Source of the DNA: Aquipuribacter sp. SD81
GTDB lineage: Bacteria; Actinomycetota; Actinomycetes; Actinomycetales; JBBAYJ01
NCBI RefSeq assembly: GCF_037153975.1
Contig: NZ_JBBAYJ010000014.1
Coordinates: forward strand, 42,008-106,007
DNA length: 64,000 nt
Direction of reading: 5' to 3'
Part shown: positions 1 through 9,080 of the stretch, piece after piece
How the letters are laid out: each line of letters starts with the position of its first letter
Numbering within the stretch: the first letter of the stretch is position 1
Translations under genes and position numbers: made by a program
The notes under the pieces: model-generated
What the model saw: the letters and a program-made list of their open reading frames with translations, nothing else
What the model was told of the DNA's origin: nothing
Database searches by the model: none

Positions 1-1
1 C

Positions 2-1633
2 GCCGAGGCGACGAGCGTCGCCAAGGGCCTCATCGAGGCCGGCATCCAGCCCGGGGACCGGGTCGGGCTCATGTCCCGCACCCGCTACGAGTGGACCCTC
101 GCCGACCACGCGATCTGGCTCGCGGGCGGGGTCACGGTGCCGATCTACGAGACCTCCTCCGCCGAGCAGGTCGCCTGGATCCTGTCCGACTCCGGCGCGA
201 AGGCCGTCTTCGTCGAGGCCGCGCACCACCGGACGGTCGTGGAGTCCGTCGCCGACCGCGTGCCGGCGTGCGCGCACACGTGGGTGTTCGACGACGGCGG
301 GCTCGACGCGCTGGTCGACTCCGGTGCCGACGTGGCCGACGACGCCGTCGACGCCGCGCACGGCTCCCGCACGGCCTCGGACCTCGCGACGATCATCTAC
401 ACCTCGGGCACGACCGGGCGGCCCAAGGGCTGCGAGCTCACCCACGGCAACTTCATCGACCTGTGCCGCAACGCGGAGTCGAGCCTGTGGGAGGTGCTGC
501 ACATGGAGGGCGCCTCCACGCTGCTGTTCCTGCCGCTCGCGCACATCTTCGCCCGGTTCATCCAGGCGCTGTGCGTGGTGACGGGCGTGCGGATGGGCCA
601 CCAGCCCGACCCCAAGGACCTCGTGCCCGCGCTCGGGACGTACCACCCGACGTTCATCCTCAGCGTCCCCCGCGTCTTCGAGAAGGTCTACAACGCCGCC
701 GAGCAGAAGGCGACGGGCGAGGGCAAGGGCCGGATCTTCGCCGCGGCCGCGCAGACGGCGATCGACTGGTCGAAGGCGCAGGACACCGGCGGCCCGGGTC
801 TGCTGCTGCGCGCCAAGCACGCGCTGTTCGACCGGCTGGTCTACGTCAAGCTGCGCGACCGCCTCGGCGGCAAGGTGAAGTACGCGGTGTCCGGCGGGGC
901 ACCGCTCGGGGAGCGCCTCGGTCACTTCTTCCGCGGCATCGGCCTCATCGTGCTCGAGGGCTACGGCCTCACCGAGACGACCGCGCCGGCCTGCGTCAAC
1001 GTGCCGGAGCGGGTCAAGATCGGCACGGTCGGCAAGCCGATCCCCGGCTGCGGCGTGCGGATCGAGGACGACGGCGAGATCTGCCTGTCCGGCGTCAACG
1101 TGCTGCGCGGCTACTACGACAACCCGACCGCGACGGCCGAGGCGATCGTCGACGGCTGGTTCCACACCGGCGACCTCGGCGAGCTCGACGACGAGGGCTA
1201 CCTGCGGATCACCGGCCGCAAGAAGGAGATCATCGTGACGGCGGGCGGCAAGAACGTCGCCCCGGCCCAGCTGGAGGACCGGATCCGGGCGAACCCGATC
1301 GTCAGCCAGTGCATGGTCGTCGGCGACAAGCGTGCGTTCGTCGCGGCGCTCGTCACGCTCGACCCGGAGATGCTCCCGGTGTGGCTGGAGAACCAGAACA
1401 AGCCGGCCATGAGCCTCGCCGAGGCGGCGCAGGACCCCGACGTGCTCGCCGCGATCCAGTCCGCGATCGACGACGCCAACACGACGGTGTCGAAGGCGGA
1501 GTCGATCCGGAAGTTCACGGTCCTGCCCGACGACTGGACCGAGGACACGGGCCACCTCACGCCGTCGATGAAGCTGAAGCGGAACGTGGTGCTCAAGGAC
1601 TACGAGAACCAGGTGGAGAAGCTGTACGGCTGA
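2..1633 (+). CDS. Long-chain fatty acid--CoA ligase (AMP-forming), 5' end outside window
   Basis: Activates long-chain fatty acids to acyl-CoA by way of an acyl-adenylate, in the cytoplasm or at the membrane face. The frame is open from base 2, so the start lies upstream; 543 residues are visible of a family usually about 600 long. The ANL-superfamily phosphate-binding loop TSGTTGRPKG lies near visible residue 134. The mid motif GYGLTET and the hinge region GWFHTGDLGELDDEGYLRITGRKKE-like segment follow in the expected order, and the catalytic lysine region is near the C-terminus. It resembles mycobacterial FadD15. A small hairpin at 1635-1650 follows the stop. The family call is secure; the exact chain-length preference is not visible. 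Confidence 0.93.
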   Translation, partial: AEATSVAKGLIEAGIQPGDRVGLMSRTRYEWTLADHAIWLAGGVTVPIYETSSAEQVAWILSDSGAKAVFVEAAHHRTVVESVADRVPACAHTWVFDDGGLDALVDSGADVADDAVDAAHGSRTASDLATIIYTSGTTGRPKGCELTHGNFIDLCRNAESSLWEVLHMEGASTLLFLPLAHIFARFIQALCVVTGVRMGHQPDPKDLVPALGTYHPTFILSVPRVFEKVYNAAEQKATGEGKGRIFAAAAQTAIDWSKAQDTGGPGLLLRAKHALFDRLVYVKLRDRLGGKVKYAVSGGAPLGERLGHFFRGIGLIVLEGYGLTETTAPACVNVPERVKIGTVGKPIPGCGVRIEDDGEICLSGVNVLRGYYDNPTATAEAIVDGWFHTGDLGELDDEGYLRITGRKKEIIVTAGGKNVAPAQLEDRIRANPIVSQCMVVGDKRAFVAALVTLDPEMLPVWLENQNKPAMSLAEAAQDPDVLAAIQSAIDDANTTVSKAESIRKFTVLPDDWTEDTGHLTPSMKLKRNVVLKDYENQVEKLYG

Positions 1634-1634
1634 T

Positions 1635-1650
1635 CGGGCCGAACGGCCCG
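1635..1650 (+). terminator. Short GC hairpin after the acyl-CoA ligase
   Basis: CGGGCC, loop GAAC, then GGCCCG begins one base after the stop codon. No T-run follows, so it is at best a weak or Rho-assisted terminator. Confidence 0.35.
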
Positions 1651-1821
1651 GACTTACGGGCTGCCGGTCGATCGAGCCTGTCCCACGGATGCTCTCGCGT
1701 GGTCAAAACCCCTACGGCGGGGAGCACGCTGACCGATACTCCGTGGTGCCACCAGGACGGCTGGTGTCGTGGTGTCCCCGCTGCCCTGGCCCTGCGCCAG
1801 ACGACCTGATGGAGTCCGACT
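1651..1821 (+). promoter_or_regulatory. Leader region with nested inverted repeats
   Basis: This gap lies upstream of the GT-C-like gene. GGTCA (1701-1705) can pair with TGACC (1730-1734) and encloses CCCC (1709-1712) pairing with GGGG (1719-1722). CCGATACT follows at 1733-1740. The arrangement looks like a structured leader or an operator. No convincing -35/-10 pair was found. Confidence 0.3.
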
Positions 1822-3270
1822 GTGGTCCTGCAGCAACGCTCGGGGACCCCCACTGCGCCGCCTGACCCGGACCGTCCCTCACGGCTGACTCGCTGGGTCC
1901 CGCTCCTACTGGTGGTTGCTCTGCTCGCCTCGATGGTCCGCTTGGCGGCGCGGCCGATCAGCGACCCTGACGCCTTCTGGCACCTGCGGGTGGGCTACCT
2001 CCTCCGAACCGGCGAGTTCTCCCTCTTCCGCACCGGACCGTTGTCCAGCTTCGCGACGGAGTCCTGGATCCCCCGCGACTGGGTGCCGCAGCTGGTCGCG
2101 AGCCAGGTGGAGGCGTGGTTCGGGCTCCCAGGCGTCGCGTGGCTGTACGGGCTGTCCCTCGTCGCCTTCGTGCTCGTGACGTACCTGCTCTGCCGCCGGT
2201 GGTCCGACGCGCTGCCGGCGGCCGTCGCCACCGGTCTCTGCGTGGTCGGTGCGATCGGCAGCCTGTCCCAGCGACCGCAGATGGTCAGCTTCGTCCTGCT
2301 CGTGGTGGTCGTCCACGCCTGGCTGCGGACGGCCGACGACCTACGGCCGCGCTGGTGGCTGGTGCCGCTCATGTGGGTCTGGGCCGGCTCCCACGGCATG
2401 TGGTACCTCGGTATCGCCGTCGGTGGGGCCGTCGTGGTCGGGCTGATGCTCGACCGACGAGCGGACCTGCGGCGGCTCTTCGTGCTCGCGCTGGTGCCAT
2501 TCCTCGGTCTGGCGGCCGCCGCCATCACCCCGGCGGGGCCCTGGCTGCTCCTCGCCGTGTTCCAGACCGGGGACAAGTGGCGGTTCGCCACGGAGTGGGG
2601 TCCGCCGGACTTCACGTCCGTCAACCACGCCACGGCCATGCTCATGGTCGCGCTGACGCTGCTGCCGTGGACCCGGGTGCGCGCCCCCATGGCCTGGGTG
2701 CACCTGCTGCTGGTGCTGCTCGCCACGGCTCTGGTGCTCATGGCCGAACGTACGGTCGCCGCCGGTGCCGCGATGGTGGTGCTCGTCCTGGCCTCGACCC
2801 TGCAGGGTCTGTTCCACGGACGGGCGCCCGCACCGCTACCGCGCTCGGAGGTCGTGACCCTGGTCGCGGCTGCGGGACTGGCCGCCGGCGCACTGGCGAT
2901 CACGGTGCCCATCACGTCCGATGGCCCCGCCGGCGTGCCGGAGGGGCTCTCTGCCGAGCTCGACGCCCTAGAGCCGGGCAGCGCCGTCATCAACGCGTAC
3001 GAGCTGGGTGGCTGGCTGCACTGGCGGCACCCGGAGCTCAACACGGTCATCGACGGGTTCACGGACGGCTACTCCGTGGAGGCCCTGGAGGCGTGGACCT
3101 CGGCCGTGGTCGTCGCACCAGGGTGGCAGCAGTACGTCCGGAGCACAGGAGCCGACCACGCTCTGCTCAGCGAGGAGTCGCCACTGACCGAGGCGCTGAC
3201 CGACCGCCTCGGCTGGCGGGTGGTGGAGGTGGACGAGGGCTACGTCCTGCTCGAGGCCGGGCGAGGATGA
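1822..3270 (+). CDS. Polytopic membrane protein, GT-C glycosyltransferase-like
   Basis: Start GTG at 1822; 482 residues. After a basic proline-rich N-terminus comes a first membrane helix (about residues 25-42). A periplasmic loop then begins SDPDAFWHLRVGYLL, an acidic motif of the kind that carries the catalytic Asp in polyprenyl-phosphate-sugar-dependent GT-C enzymes, followed by about ten hydrophobic helices and a soluble C-terminal tail. It probably handles a lipid-linked sugar, or is an inactive relative. The specific substrate is unknown. The ABC transporter ATPase gene starts 31 bp downstream in the same direction, so the two may be cotranscribed. The start is uncertain because no clear ribosome-binding site precedes it. 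Confidence 0.6.
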   Translation: MVLQQRSGTPTAPPDPDRPSRLTRWVPLLLVVALLASMVRLAARPISDPDAFWHLRVGYLLRTGEFSLFRTGPLSSFATESWIPRDWVPQLVASQVEAWFGLPGVAWLYGLSLVAFVLVTYLLCRRWSDALPAAVATGLCVVGAIGSLSQRPQMVSFVLLVVVVHAWLRTADDLRPRWWLVPLMWVWAGSHGMWYLGIAVGGAVVVGLMLDRRADLRRLFVLALVPFLGLAAAAITPAGPWLLLAVFQTGDKWRFATEWGPPDFTSVNHATAMLMVALTLLPWTRVRAPMAWVHLLLVLLATALVLMAERTVAAGAAMVVLVLASTLQGLFHGRAPAPLPRSEVVTLVAAAGLAAGALAITVPITSDGPAGVPEGLSAELDALEPGSAVINAYELGGWLHWRHPELNTVIDGFTDGYSVEALEAWTSAVVVAPGWQQYVRSTGADHALLSEESPLTEALTDRLGWRVVEVDEGYVLLEAGRG

Positions 3271-3301
3271 CGTCGAACGAGGGGCACCGCCGGACCCGGA
3301 G

Positions 3302-4051
3302 ATGGCGCACGTGACCGTCTCCGCCGACGGCGTGGCGGCCCAGTCCCGTGAGGGGGTGACGGTCGAGCGGCTGCACGTGCGTTTCGGCTCGGTGACAGCG
3401 GTGGACGCTGTCGACCTGGGGGTCTCGCCCGGGCAGGTGCTGGCACTCGTGGGGGGCAACGGCGCCGGCAAGTCGACGACCATGCGCGTCGTCGCCGGCG
3501 TCGTGCCCGCCACGTCCGGCCGGGTGGTGGTCGACGGGGTGGACGTGTCCCGTGACCTGCTCGCCGCGAAGCAGCGCACCGGCTACTGCCCGGACGTCGG
3601 CGGTCTGCTGCCGCGGGCGACGCCGTGGGAGCACCTGCAGCTGTCGGCCGCGCTGCGGGGTCTGACCGGCTGGGAGGAGCGGGCCCAGCACCTCCTCAAG
3701 CGCTTCGAGCTCGCCGACGTCACCGACCGGGTCACGGCCGGGTTCAGCCACGGCATGGGTCGGCGCATGTCGGTCGTGCTCGCCGGGCTGCACCGCCCGC
3801 CCGTGCTCCTGCTCGACGAGCCCTTCGACGGCGTCGACCCGCTCGGGGTCGAGGCGACGTTCGAGCTCGTCGAAGACCTCACCGCCACCGGCACCGCGGT
3901 GCTCGTGTCCACGCACCTGCTGCAGCTGGCGACCGAGGTCGCCAACGACGCCGTCGTGCTGCGCTCGGGGTCCGTAGTGGGGCGCCTGCCGGTGGCAGAC
4001 CTGGTCGGGCGCGAGGGCGCCCGCCGGTACCGGGAGCTGCTCGGCTCGTGA
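3302..4051 (+). CDS. ABC transporter ATP-binding protein
   Basis: ATPase subunit, 249 residues, of an ABC-2-like exporter formed with the next gene. Walker A is GGNGAGKST (about residues 51-59) and Walker B is VLLLDEPFDGVDP (about 160). The signature is FSHGMGRR rather than LSGGQ, a degenerate form that is common in this subfamily. The H-loop is STH. The stop codon overlaps the GTG start of the permease (GTGA), so translation is coupled. Substrate is unknown; placement directly before the Tad locus is suggestive but not proof of a pilus role. Confidence 0.88.
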   Translation: MAHVTVSADGVAAQSREGVTVERLHVRFGSVTAVDAVDLGVSPGQVLALVGGNGAGKSTTMRVVAGVVPATSGRVVVDGVDVSRDLLAAKQRTGYCPDVGGLLPRATPWEHLQLSAALRGLTGWEERAQHLLKRFELADVTDRVTAGFSHGMGRRMSVVLAGLHRPPVLLLDEPFDGVDPLGVEATFELVEDLTATGTAVLVSTHLLQLATEVANDAVVLRSGSVVGRLPVADLVGREGARRYRELLGS

Positions 4052-5598
4052 GCGCGACCCTTGCCGGGACGCGAGGCCTCCGGCCGAGCCGCGACCCCCG
4101 CGCCGTCGCCCGCGAGCTGCGGGTGCTGCTCCGGTTCCGCCTGACCGTGGGCGGCGCCCACCCGGCCCGGCGACGGACGGTCGTCGCGGCGCTGGCGATC
4201 GGCCTTGGTCTCGGGGTTCCCGTCGCGGTCGCGGCGTGGGCCCCGCGCGACCAGGCTGACGACGCCGTCGTCCTGACCCCTGTCGTGTGGACCGTGTTCG
4301 TGGTGGCGGCGGTCGTCGCGGCGCTCGCGGCCGCCGGCGGCCGCGAGCTGCTGCCCCGGGCGCAGGCGGTGGCCTACCCCGTCAGCTCCACGACCGACCA
4401 GCTCGGCGCACTCGTCCTCACGCCCCTGAACGTGGCGTGGAGCCTGCAGGCCCTCCTCGTGCTCACCACGAGCGCCTACGCCGTCGGACCGGACGCCCGG
4501 CTGCCGTTCGTGCTCCTCGCGGCCTGGGTGTGGCTGGTGGCGGCGACGTGCGTGGCCGGGCTACTCGGGTGGGTGGCCGAGCTAGTCCGCACGCTCCCGT
4601 TCGGCCGGTGGCTGCTGCGCGGTGTCCTCGTGCTGGCGCTCCTCGGCGGCGTGGCGCTCGTGTGGTCGGGGCTGTGGATCCGGCTGCTGGACCGGACGCC
4701 GGTGACCGCCCTTGTCGTTGCCGCGATCCTCGGCCCGGGTGACCCGGTCGTCTTCGCACTCGTGCAGCTCGGGGTCCTGCTCGTGGCCGCCGCCGCCGTC
4801 CTCGCGGCCGTTCCGCTCGGCGAGCTCCTCGAGCAGCGTCCACTGCCGGACGACACGCGGGGCGACAGCCGGCTCGTGCGTCGTCACGGCCCGCCCCGAT
4901 CCGAGCTCGCCGCGGCCGTCCTCCTCGACGTCCGCTCCGTGGTCCGGAGCCCTCCGTTGCGTCGGGGGCTGGTGGTGCTGCTGCTCACGCCGCTCCTGGC
5001 GGCGGCACTGGTCGAGCTGCCGTGGGTCGGCGTCGTCGTGCTGCCCGCGCTCGTCGGGTCCGGGACAGCGCTGCTCTACGGCGTCAACGCGCTGGCCCTC
5101 GACGGCCGCGGTGCCCTGTGGCGCGACTCGCTGCCGCACCGCCCGCACACCACCTTCGTCGGGCGTCTGCTCGCCCTGACCCTGCTCTGCCTCGTCAGCT
5201 CGACGGCCGTCGTCGCCGTGGCGAGCGTGCGCGCCGAGACCCCCAGCGCGGTCGGGGTGCTCGCAGTGGTGTGCGCCATCATCGTGACGACCGCGCAGGT
5301 CGTGTCGCGGTGCGCCCGCTGGTCGATGCGCAAGCCGTACCCGGCCGAACTGCGGCGAAGCCGCGACACCCCCGCCCCGCCCGCCGCCATGGCCGGTTAC
5401 TCAGTGCGACTGTCCGTGGTGACGACGGTGACGTGCGTGGCGTTGGGGATCGCGGTCGTCCTCGACAGCGTGATCGTCGCCGTAGGGGTCAGCGCACTGC
5501 TGCTGTCCTTCTCGCTGCTTCGCCTTCGACGGGCGGCTCTGCGCCACGCGGACACGTCCGAACGGGCGAGGGCGGTCGCGACGGTCGTCGGGGCCTGA
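4048..5598 (+). CDS. ABC transporter permease, integral membrane protein
   Basis: Starts at GTG 4048 inside the stop of the ATPase gene; 516 residues. About twelve hydrophobic segments are visible, in two halves separated by a charged loop near residue 280. There is no enzymatic motif. Its size and pairing fit the membrane half of a two-gene ABC exporter. A larger frame continues upstream inside the ATPase gene but is only a shadow. The transported compound cannot be told from sequence. Confidence 0.8.
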   Translation: MSATLAGTRGLRPSRDPRAVARELRVLLRFRLTVGGAHPARRRTVVAALAIGLGLGVPVAVAAWAPRDQADDAVVLTPVVWTVFVVAAVVAALAAAGGRELLPRAQAVAYPVSSTTDQLGALVLTPLNVAWSLQALLVLTTSAYAVGPDARLPFVLLAAWVWLVAATCVAGLLGWVAELVRTLPFGRWLLRGVLVLALLGGVALVWSGLWIRLLDRTPVTALVVAAILGPGDPVVFALVQLGVLLVAAAAVLAAVPLGELLEQRPLPDDTRGDSRLVRRHGPPRSELAAAVLLDVRSVVRSPPLRRGLVVLLLTPLLAAALVELPWVGVVVLPALVGSGTALLYGVNALALDGRGALWRDSLPHRPHTTFVGRLLALTLLCLVSSTAVVAVASVRAETPSAVGVLAVVCAIIVTTAQVVSRCARWSMRKPYPAELRRSRDTPAPPAAMAGYSVRLSVVTTVTCVALGIAVVLDSVIVAVGVSALLLSFSLLRLRRAALRHADTSERARAVATVVGA

Positions 5599-5711
5599 CT
5601 CATCCGTTCGGACACGATGTGGTCCACATGGATGACGGTTCACCCAGTCGTAGGTCACACTGCGTGTCGACGTTCGGGGCGTCGTGTCGGTCGGGAACGG
5701 GAGAGGGTGCC
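5599..5711 (+). promoter_or_regulatory. tadE upstream region with palindrome
   Basis: This gap holds a 13-bp palindrome ATGTGG-T-CCACAT (5617-5629). It also holds TCCGTTCGGAC (5603-5613), which recurs in two other noncoding gaps of the pilus locus. GGGAGAGG just before the GTG start is a good ribosome-binding site. Confidence 0.4.
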
Positions 5712-6137
5712 GTGCTGCGCAAGAGTCGACGCCGTCGTGACGACGGGGCCGCGGCGGTCGAGTTCGCGCTCGTCGGCGGCTTGATCCTCATCCCGCTCGT
5801 CATGGGCATCCTCGCCTTCGGGCTGTACTTCTGGTCCACGACCCAGGTCAACCACGCCCTCCGCGAGGGAGCACGCGCCGGGGCGACGGGGATGTCCTGC
5901 AACGACTGGAACGCCCTGATGAGGCAGCGACTGGCTGGCGTGAACTGGACGCGCGCAGAGATGGAGCCGAGAGTAGCGCGCCTGGCGGCGGACCCCTTCA
6001 CAATCACGGTCACTTGGTCCCAGCCGATTGTGCCTGTCCCGGGAGGGGTAGGGCCGTCGGCGAATCCCACCCTGCAAGCAAGTACGCGCGTAGAACGAAT
6101 GCCCGATGACACGAGCGCCTGCATGGTGACGCGATGA
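5712..6137 (+). CDS. TadE-like minor pilin of the Tad pilus
   Basis: 141 residues from GTG 5712, preceded by a clear purine-rich ribosome-binding site. The N-terminus is RRDDGAAAVEFALVGGLI: a short basic leader, a pseudopilin cleavage site before AAAVEF, and the conserved Glu at +5, then one hydrophobic helix (about 17-38). This is the hallmark of TadE-type pseudopilins, which are processed by a dedicated prepilin peptidase (not in this window). The remaining domain is small and contains two cysteines (CND and ACM) that could form a disulfide. Its stop overlaps the start of the next gene (ATGA). Confidence 0.85.
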   Translation: MLRKSRRRRDDGAAAVEFALVGGLILIPLVMGILAFGLYFWSTTQVNHALREGARAGATGMSCNDWNALMRQRLAGVNWTRAEMEPRVARLAADPFTITVTWSQPIVPVPGGVGPSANPTLQASTRVERMPDDTSACMVTR

Positions 6138-8134
6138 AGGCGCTAGCCGGCACTCGTCACCGACGCGGGGACGAGGGTGCCGTCGCGGTCTTTACCGCCA
6201 TCCTGGCCGTGGTGCTTTTCGTTGTGTGTGCGATGGCGGTTGAGTTCACGAATCTCTGGTCAACCGACCGTGCGTCTCAAAAAACCGTAGACCTGGCGGC
6301 AACCTCGGCGGCCCAGTTCCTGCCCGACATGTGCGCAGCAGCGCGCGAGGCGCGGGCCAACCTCAACGACAACCCGATCCCCGACTCGGCCGCCCTTCCA
6401 TCTCTGTCCGTGTTGCTCAACGGCGACGTCACTGACGGAGAGATCCAGATACTCACGTCGATGGAGGCCGCTCCGCCACCCTTCGGTACGAACACGGCCG
6501 CCGCCCGAGGCGCCGGAGCGTGGCTCGACGCCCGCGGGTGCTCCGACGCCACACGGCCGACCGTCGAGGACGCCAACGCGGCGCAGGGTCGCGCACGCAT
6601 GGTTCGCGTGATGGCGCCGCTTGCGTCGATTCCGCTGCAATTCAGCCCCGTGGCCGAGGCCGAGCCCGTAGGGGCAACTGCAGCTCCTCGTAGTGCCTAC
6701 ACACGTCGCATGGCCACGGCTGGCATCGTCGGGTCCAGTCGCGGCGTCGGTTACGGACTCATGCCCGTCGCCATGCCCGAAGGTTGTCTTGAGTCAAGCG
6801 GGTTTGGCCCGACGACAATCTTGGTGGGCCAAGAAAACAATTTCGACGGAATCAACTGGACGGCACGCAACAATAACGGCGCGAACGGCCCACTCTTCAC
6901 TACAGGCCTGCCCGACGTTTCAGAGACAACCGTTGCATCGGGCTCCGCAAGAGTTAGCGTCACCGTCAACCGACTTGCGCTTAGCCCTACCACGGCTAGC
7001 GCCACCGCCCCCGGCGCTGTGGTCTTTGACTTCCACACTTTTGGACCGCTAGGAAGTCTCCGCGCGGTGGCCGAGCCTCCGGCCGTCGCTCTCCAGGGCG
7101 CCCCTTTCGGTACCGCTGGGAACTTCAGCGCCACATTCATCATCACTCTGCCCTCCGCCATGGCTAATTCCCCCGGCATTTGGCTCGTGCGAGCGGCTCA
7201 ACCGAACGCCACTGGAAACGCCAACAACCGGCGGTGGACGCCCGATAGCGAAGTCGCAGAAATTTTCGTAATTGGCGACGCCGCACAGGAGATCGGATGC
7301 GACGAACCGAACCGTGGCAACTTCGGCATGATTAGAACCGAGCGCCGAGACGGCCGCGGTAACGATGTGACTACGAACATGGCGCTCGGTATGGACCACA
7401 GCTTAAGCGCGTTTCCGACACCACCTGGCCCAGCGTCCCCTACCTGTGACGGGGAAGACATTCCGAGTGGTGCGCGTCGAGACTTAACTCCGACGGGTGG
7501 CCCCGTGGACAACGCCAACTGCTCCTACATTCTTCCCGGAAGCCCTGACGGAAAGTACACCCAGGGCTTAGTGACTGGGATACCGGGGTCGAACCCACGT
7601 ATCGACGGGCGCCTTGCAAGAACATCTGCGGTGTCGGTTCCCAACTCTTGCACCGATCCGGCCTCGTCCGGCGACTATCTGTGGCGAACGCCGACGCATG
7701 GGCGCGTTCAAGTGATCAACACCGTATTGTCGTGCTATCTGCTTCCGGGCGCGTCTCTGAGTGGAGCGATCGCGGAGTCCGCGACCACGCCCTCCTTTTC
7801 AGAGGACATCTACGGTGATCCTCGGTTCTTCTTCGTTCCGGTCTTCGACACGTCCGAGCGACCGGGTTCGGCTGGCAATTACTACGCCATTAAACGCTTC
7901 GTCGGTGCCTTCATCACGAGCCAACAGGAAGATGGCACCGTCCCGAGTTGCACGAATGGCCGTAAGGCGTCCTGCAATGGTCTTCAATTCGGGGGCACAC
8001 AATTAAACGAAGTGACCATCTTCACCTTTCCCTTAGTCGCCCTGCCCCCGACCACCGAGACACCCGTGCAAGAGGGGCCCGATGGCTTCGAGGATTACAT
8101 CGGGGGCACTAAGGAGGTCGTCCTGTACGAGTGA
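6134..8134 (+). CDS. TadG-like pilus-associated protein, compositionally atypical
   Basis: 666 residues. The N-terminus DEGAVAVFTAILAVVLF is a putative Flp/TadG-type membrane segment, followed by a long extracytoplasmic region. The middle (about 225-380) is Asn/Thr/Ser-rich and looks beta-stranded. Several cysteines lie in the last 300 residues. Unlike its neighbours the gene has much lower GC at third positions from about 6700 onward. It carries at least five TTA leucine codons (7403, 7484, 7568, 8003, 8033), rare in high-GC actinobacteria. This points to recent acquisition, relaxed selection, or bldA-type translational control. The likely role is pilus assembly or a surface tip protein; function is inferred from position and N-terminus only. 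Confidence 0.72.
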   Translation: MKALAGTRHRRGDEGAVAVFTAILAVVLFVVCAMAVEFTNLWSTDRASQKTVDLAATSAAQFLPDMCAAAREARANLNDNPIPDSAALPSLSVLLNGDVTDGEIQILTSMEAAPPPFGTNTAAARGAGAWLDARGCSDATRPTVEDANAAQGRARMVRVMAPLASIPLQFSPVAEAEPVGATAAPRSAYTRRMATAGIVGSSRGVGYGLMPVAMPEGCLESSGFGPTTILVGQENNFDGINWTARNNNGANGPLFTTGLPDVSETTVASGSARVSVTVNRLALSPTTASATAPGAVVFDFHTFGPLGSLRAVAEPPAVALQGAPFGTAGNFSATFIITLPSAMANSPGIWLVRAAQPNATGNANNRRWTPDSEVAEIFVIGDAAQEIGCDEPNRGNFGMIRTERRDGRGNDVTTNMALGMDHSLSAFPTPPGPASPTCDGEDIPSGARRDLTPTGGPVDNANCSYILPGSPDGKYTQGLVTGIPGSNPRIDGRLARTSAVSVPNSCTDPASSGDYLWRTPTHGRVQVINTVLSCYLLPGASLSGAIAESATTPSFSEDIYGDPRFFFVPVFDTSERPGSAGNYYAIKRFVGAFITSQQEDGTVPSCTNGRKASCNGLQFGGTQLNEVTIFTFPLVALPPTTETPVQEGPDGFEDYIGGTKEVVLYE

Positions 8135-8136
8135 GA

Positions 8137-8160
8137 CGTATCGTCCGTTCGGACGATACG
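8137..8160 (+). terminator. Perfect 11-bp stem-loop after the tadG-like gene
   Basis: CGTATCGTCCG, TT, CGGACGATACG begins two bases after the stop codon. There is no T-tract. It separates tadE/tadG from the rcpC operon and also contains the TCCGTTCGG motif shared with other gaps in the locus. Confidence 0.6.
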
Positions 8161-8267
8161 AAACCACCGGACAGGACGATCCGGACGCCCCACGGCGCCG
8201 GATAGCGTCAACCAGGCACCACGCCAGACCCCGGCGTGGTGCAAGCTCCTAGGGGAGGCTCCACCTC
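8161..8267 (+). promoter_or_regulatory. rcpC promoter and structured leader
   Basis: A TAGCGT hexamer (8203-8208) is a plausible -10. It is followed by a perfect 10-bp stem GCACCACGCC/GGCGTGGTGC (8216-8242, 7-nt loop) and a strong ribosome-binding site GGGGAGG about ten bases before ATG 8268. The stem would lie in the 5' untranslated region. Confidence 0.4.
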
Positions 8268-9080
8268 ATGGTCGGTCGTGTGCTGCTGCTCATCGCAGCC
8301 TTCTTCGTCGCCGGGCTCGGCGCACTGCTCGTGTACCTCTACGCGGACCAGGCTGACGAGCGGGCGCTGGCTGAGCTCCGACCGTTGTCGGTGTACGTGG
8401 TGCAGCAGCCGCTGGAGACCGGGGCCGACGTCGCCACGGCCATCTCCGAGGGGCTCGTCGCCCTCGAGGACGTGCCGGGTGCCGCGGTCCCGGACAACGC
8501 CGTCGGAGCGGACAGCACCGTGGAGCAGGGCACGGTCGCCCTCACCACCCTGGTGCCCGGCGAGGTGCTCGTCGCCTCCCGCATCGGCAACCCCTCGCAG
8601 CAGGAGCGGCTCCCGCTCACCGACGGACGCATCGCCGTCTCCTTCCCCTTCGAGGACCCCAACCGCGTCGCGGACTTCATCCGGCCGGGGTCCGAGGTCG
8701 CGGTCTTCCTCACCTACGACGACCCGGAGGCCCTGGAGGAGCAGCCAGGCGGCGGTTCCGAGGACGACGTCGCACCCCCCCCGGCCGCGGCCGGCGAGGA
8801 CCCCGAGGCCCGACGCACGCGGCTGCTGATGGATCGGGCGCAGGTCATCGCCGTGGGCGCGACCACGACGCAGCCGGTCCCCGCCGAGGGCGAGCAGCAG
8901 CCGACCGAGGTGGTGCCGCGCACCATCCTCACCCTCGCCCTCACGCAAGAGGAGGCCGAGCGGCTCGTCCTCGGTCAGGACCAGGGCGAGATGTACCTGG
9001 CCCTGCTCGCCGAGGACTCCGAGATCGCCCCCAGCGACGGCGTCAACCTCGAGAACCTCTTTCCGGGAGCCGCAGGATGA
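8268..9080 (+). CDS. cpaB: Flp pilus assembly protein RcpC/CpaB
   Basis: 270 residues with one N-terminal membrane helix (about 4-27), then a SAF-type beta-clip domain (about 40-115), and the RcpC/CpaB domain containing SFPFEDPNRVADFIRPGSEVAVF. An acidic, proline-rich insert lies near 160-180. CpaB proteins sit in the cell envelope and stabilise the Tad secretion channel in Proteobacteria; in monoderms the role is less clear. A strong ribosome-binding site precedes ATG 8268, and the stop overlaps the next start (ATGA at 9077). Confidence 0.87.
   Translation: MVGRVLLLIAAFFVAGLGALLVYLYADQADERALAELRPLSVYVVQQPLETGADVATAISEGLVALEDVPGAAVPDNAVGADSTVEQGTVALTTLVPGEVLVASRIGNPSQQERLPLTDGRIAVSFPFEDPNRVADFIRPGSEVAVFLTYDDPEALEEQPGGGSEDDVAPPPAAAGEDPEARRTRLLMDRAQVIAVGATTTQPVPAEGEQQPTEVVPRTILTLALTQEEAERLVLGQDQGEMYLALLAEDSEIAPSDGVNLENLFPGAAG

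Noticed and set aside
1703..1738. Sigma-28/WhiG-type promoter (TCAA ... CCGATA)
   Set aside because: The spacing between the two parts is about 24 bases instead of about 15.
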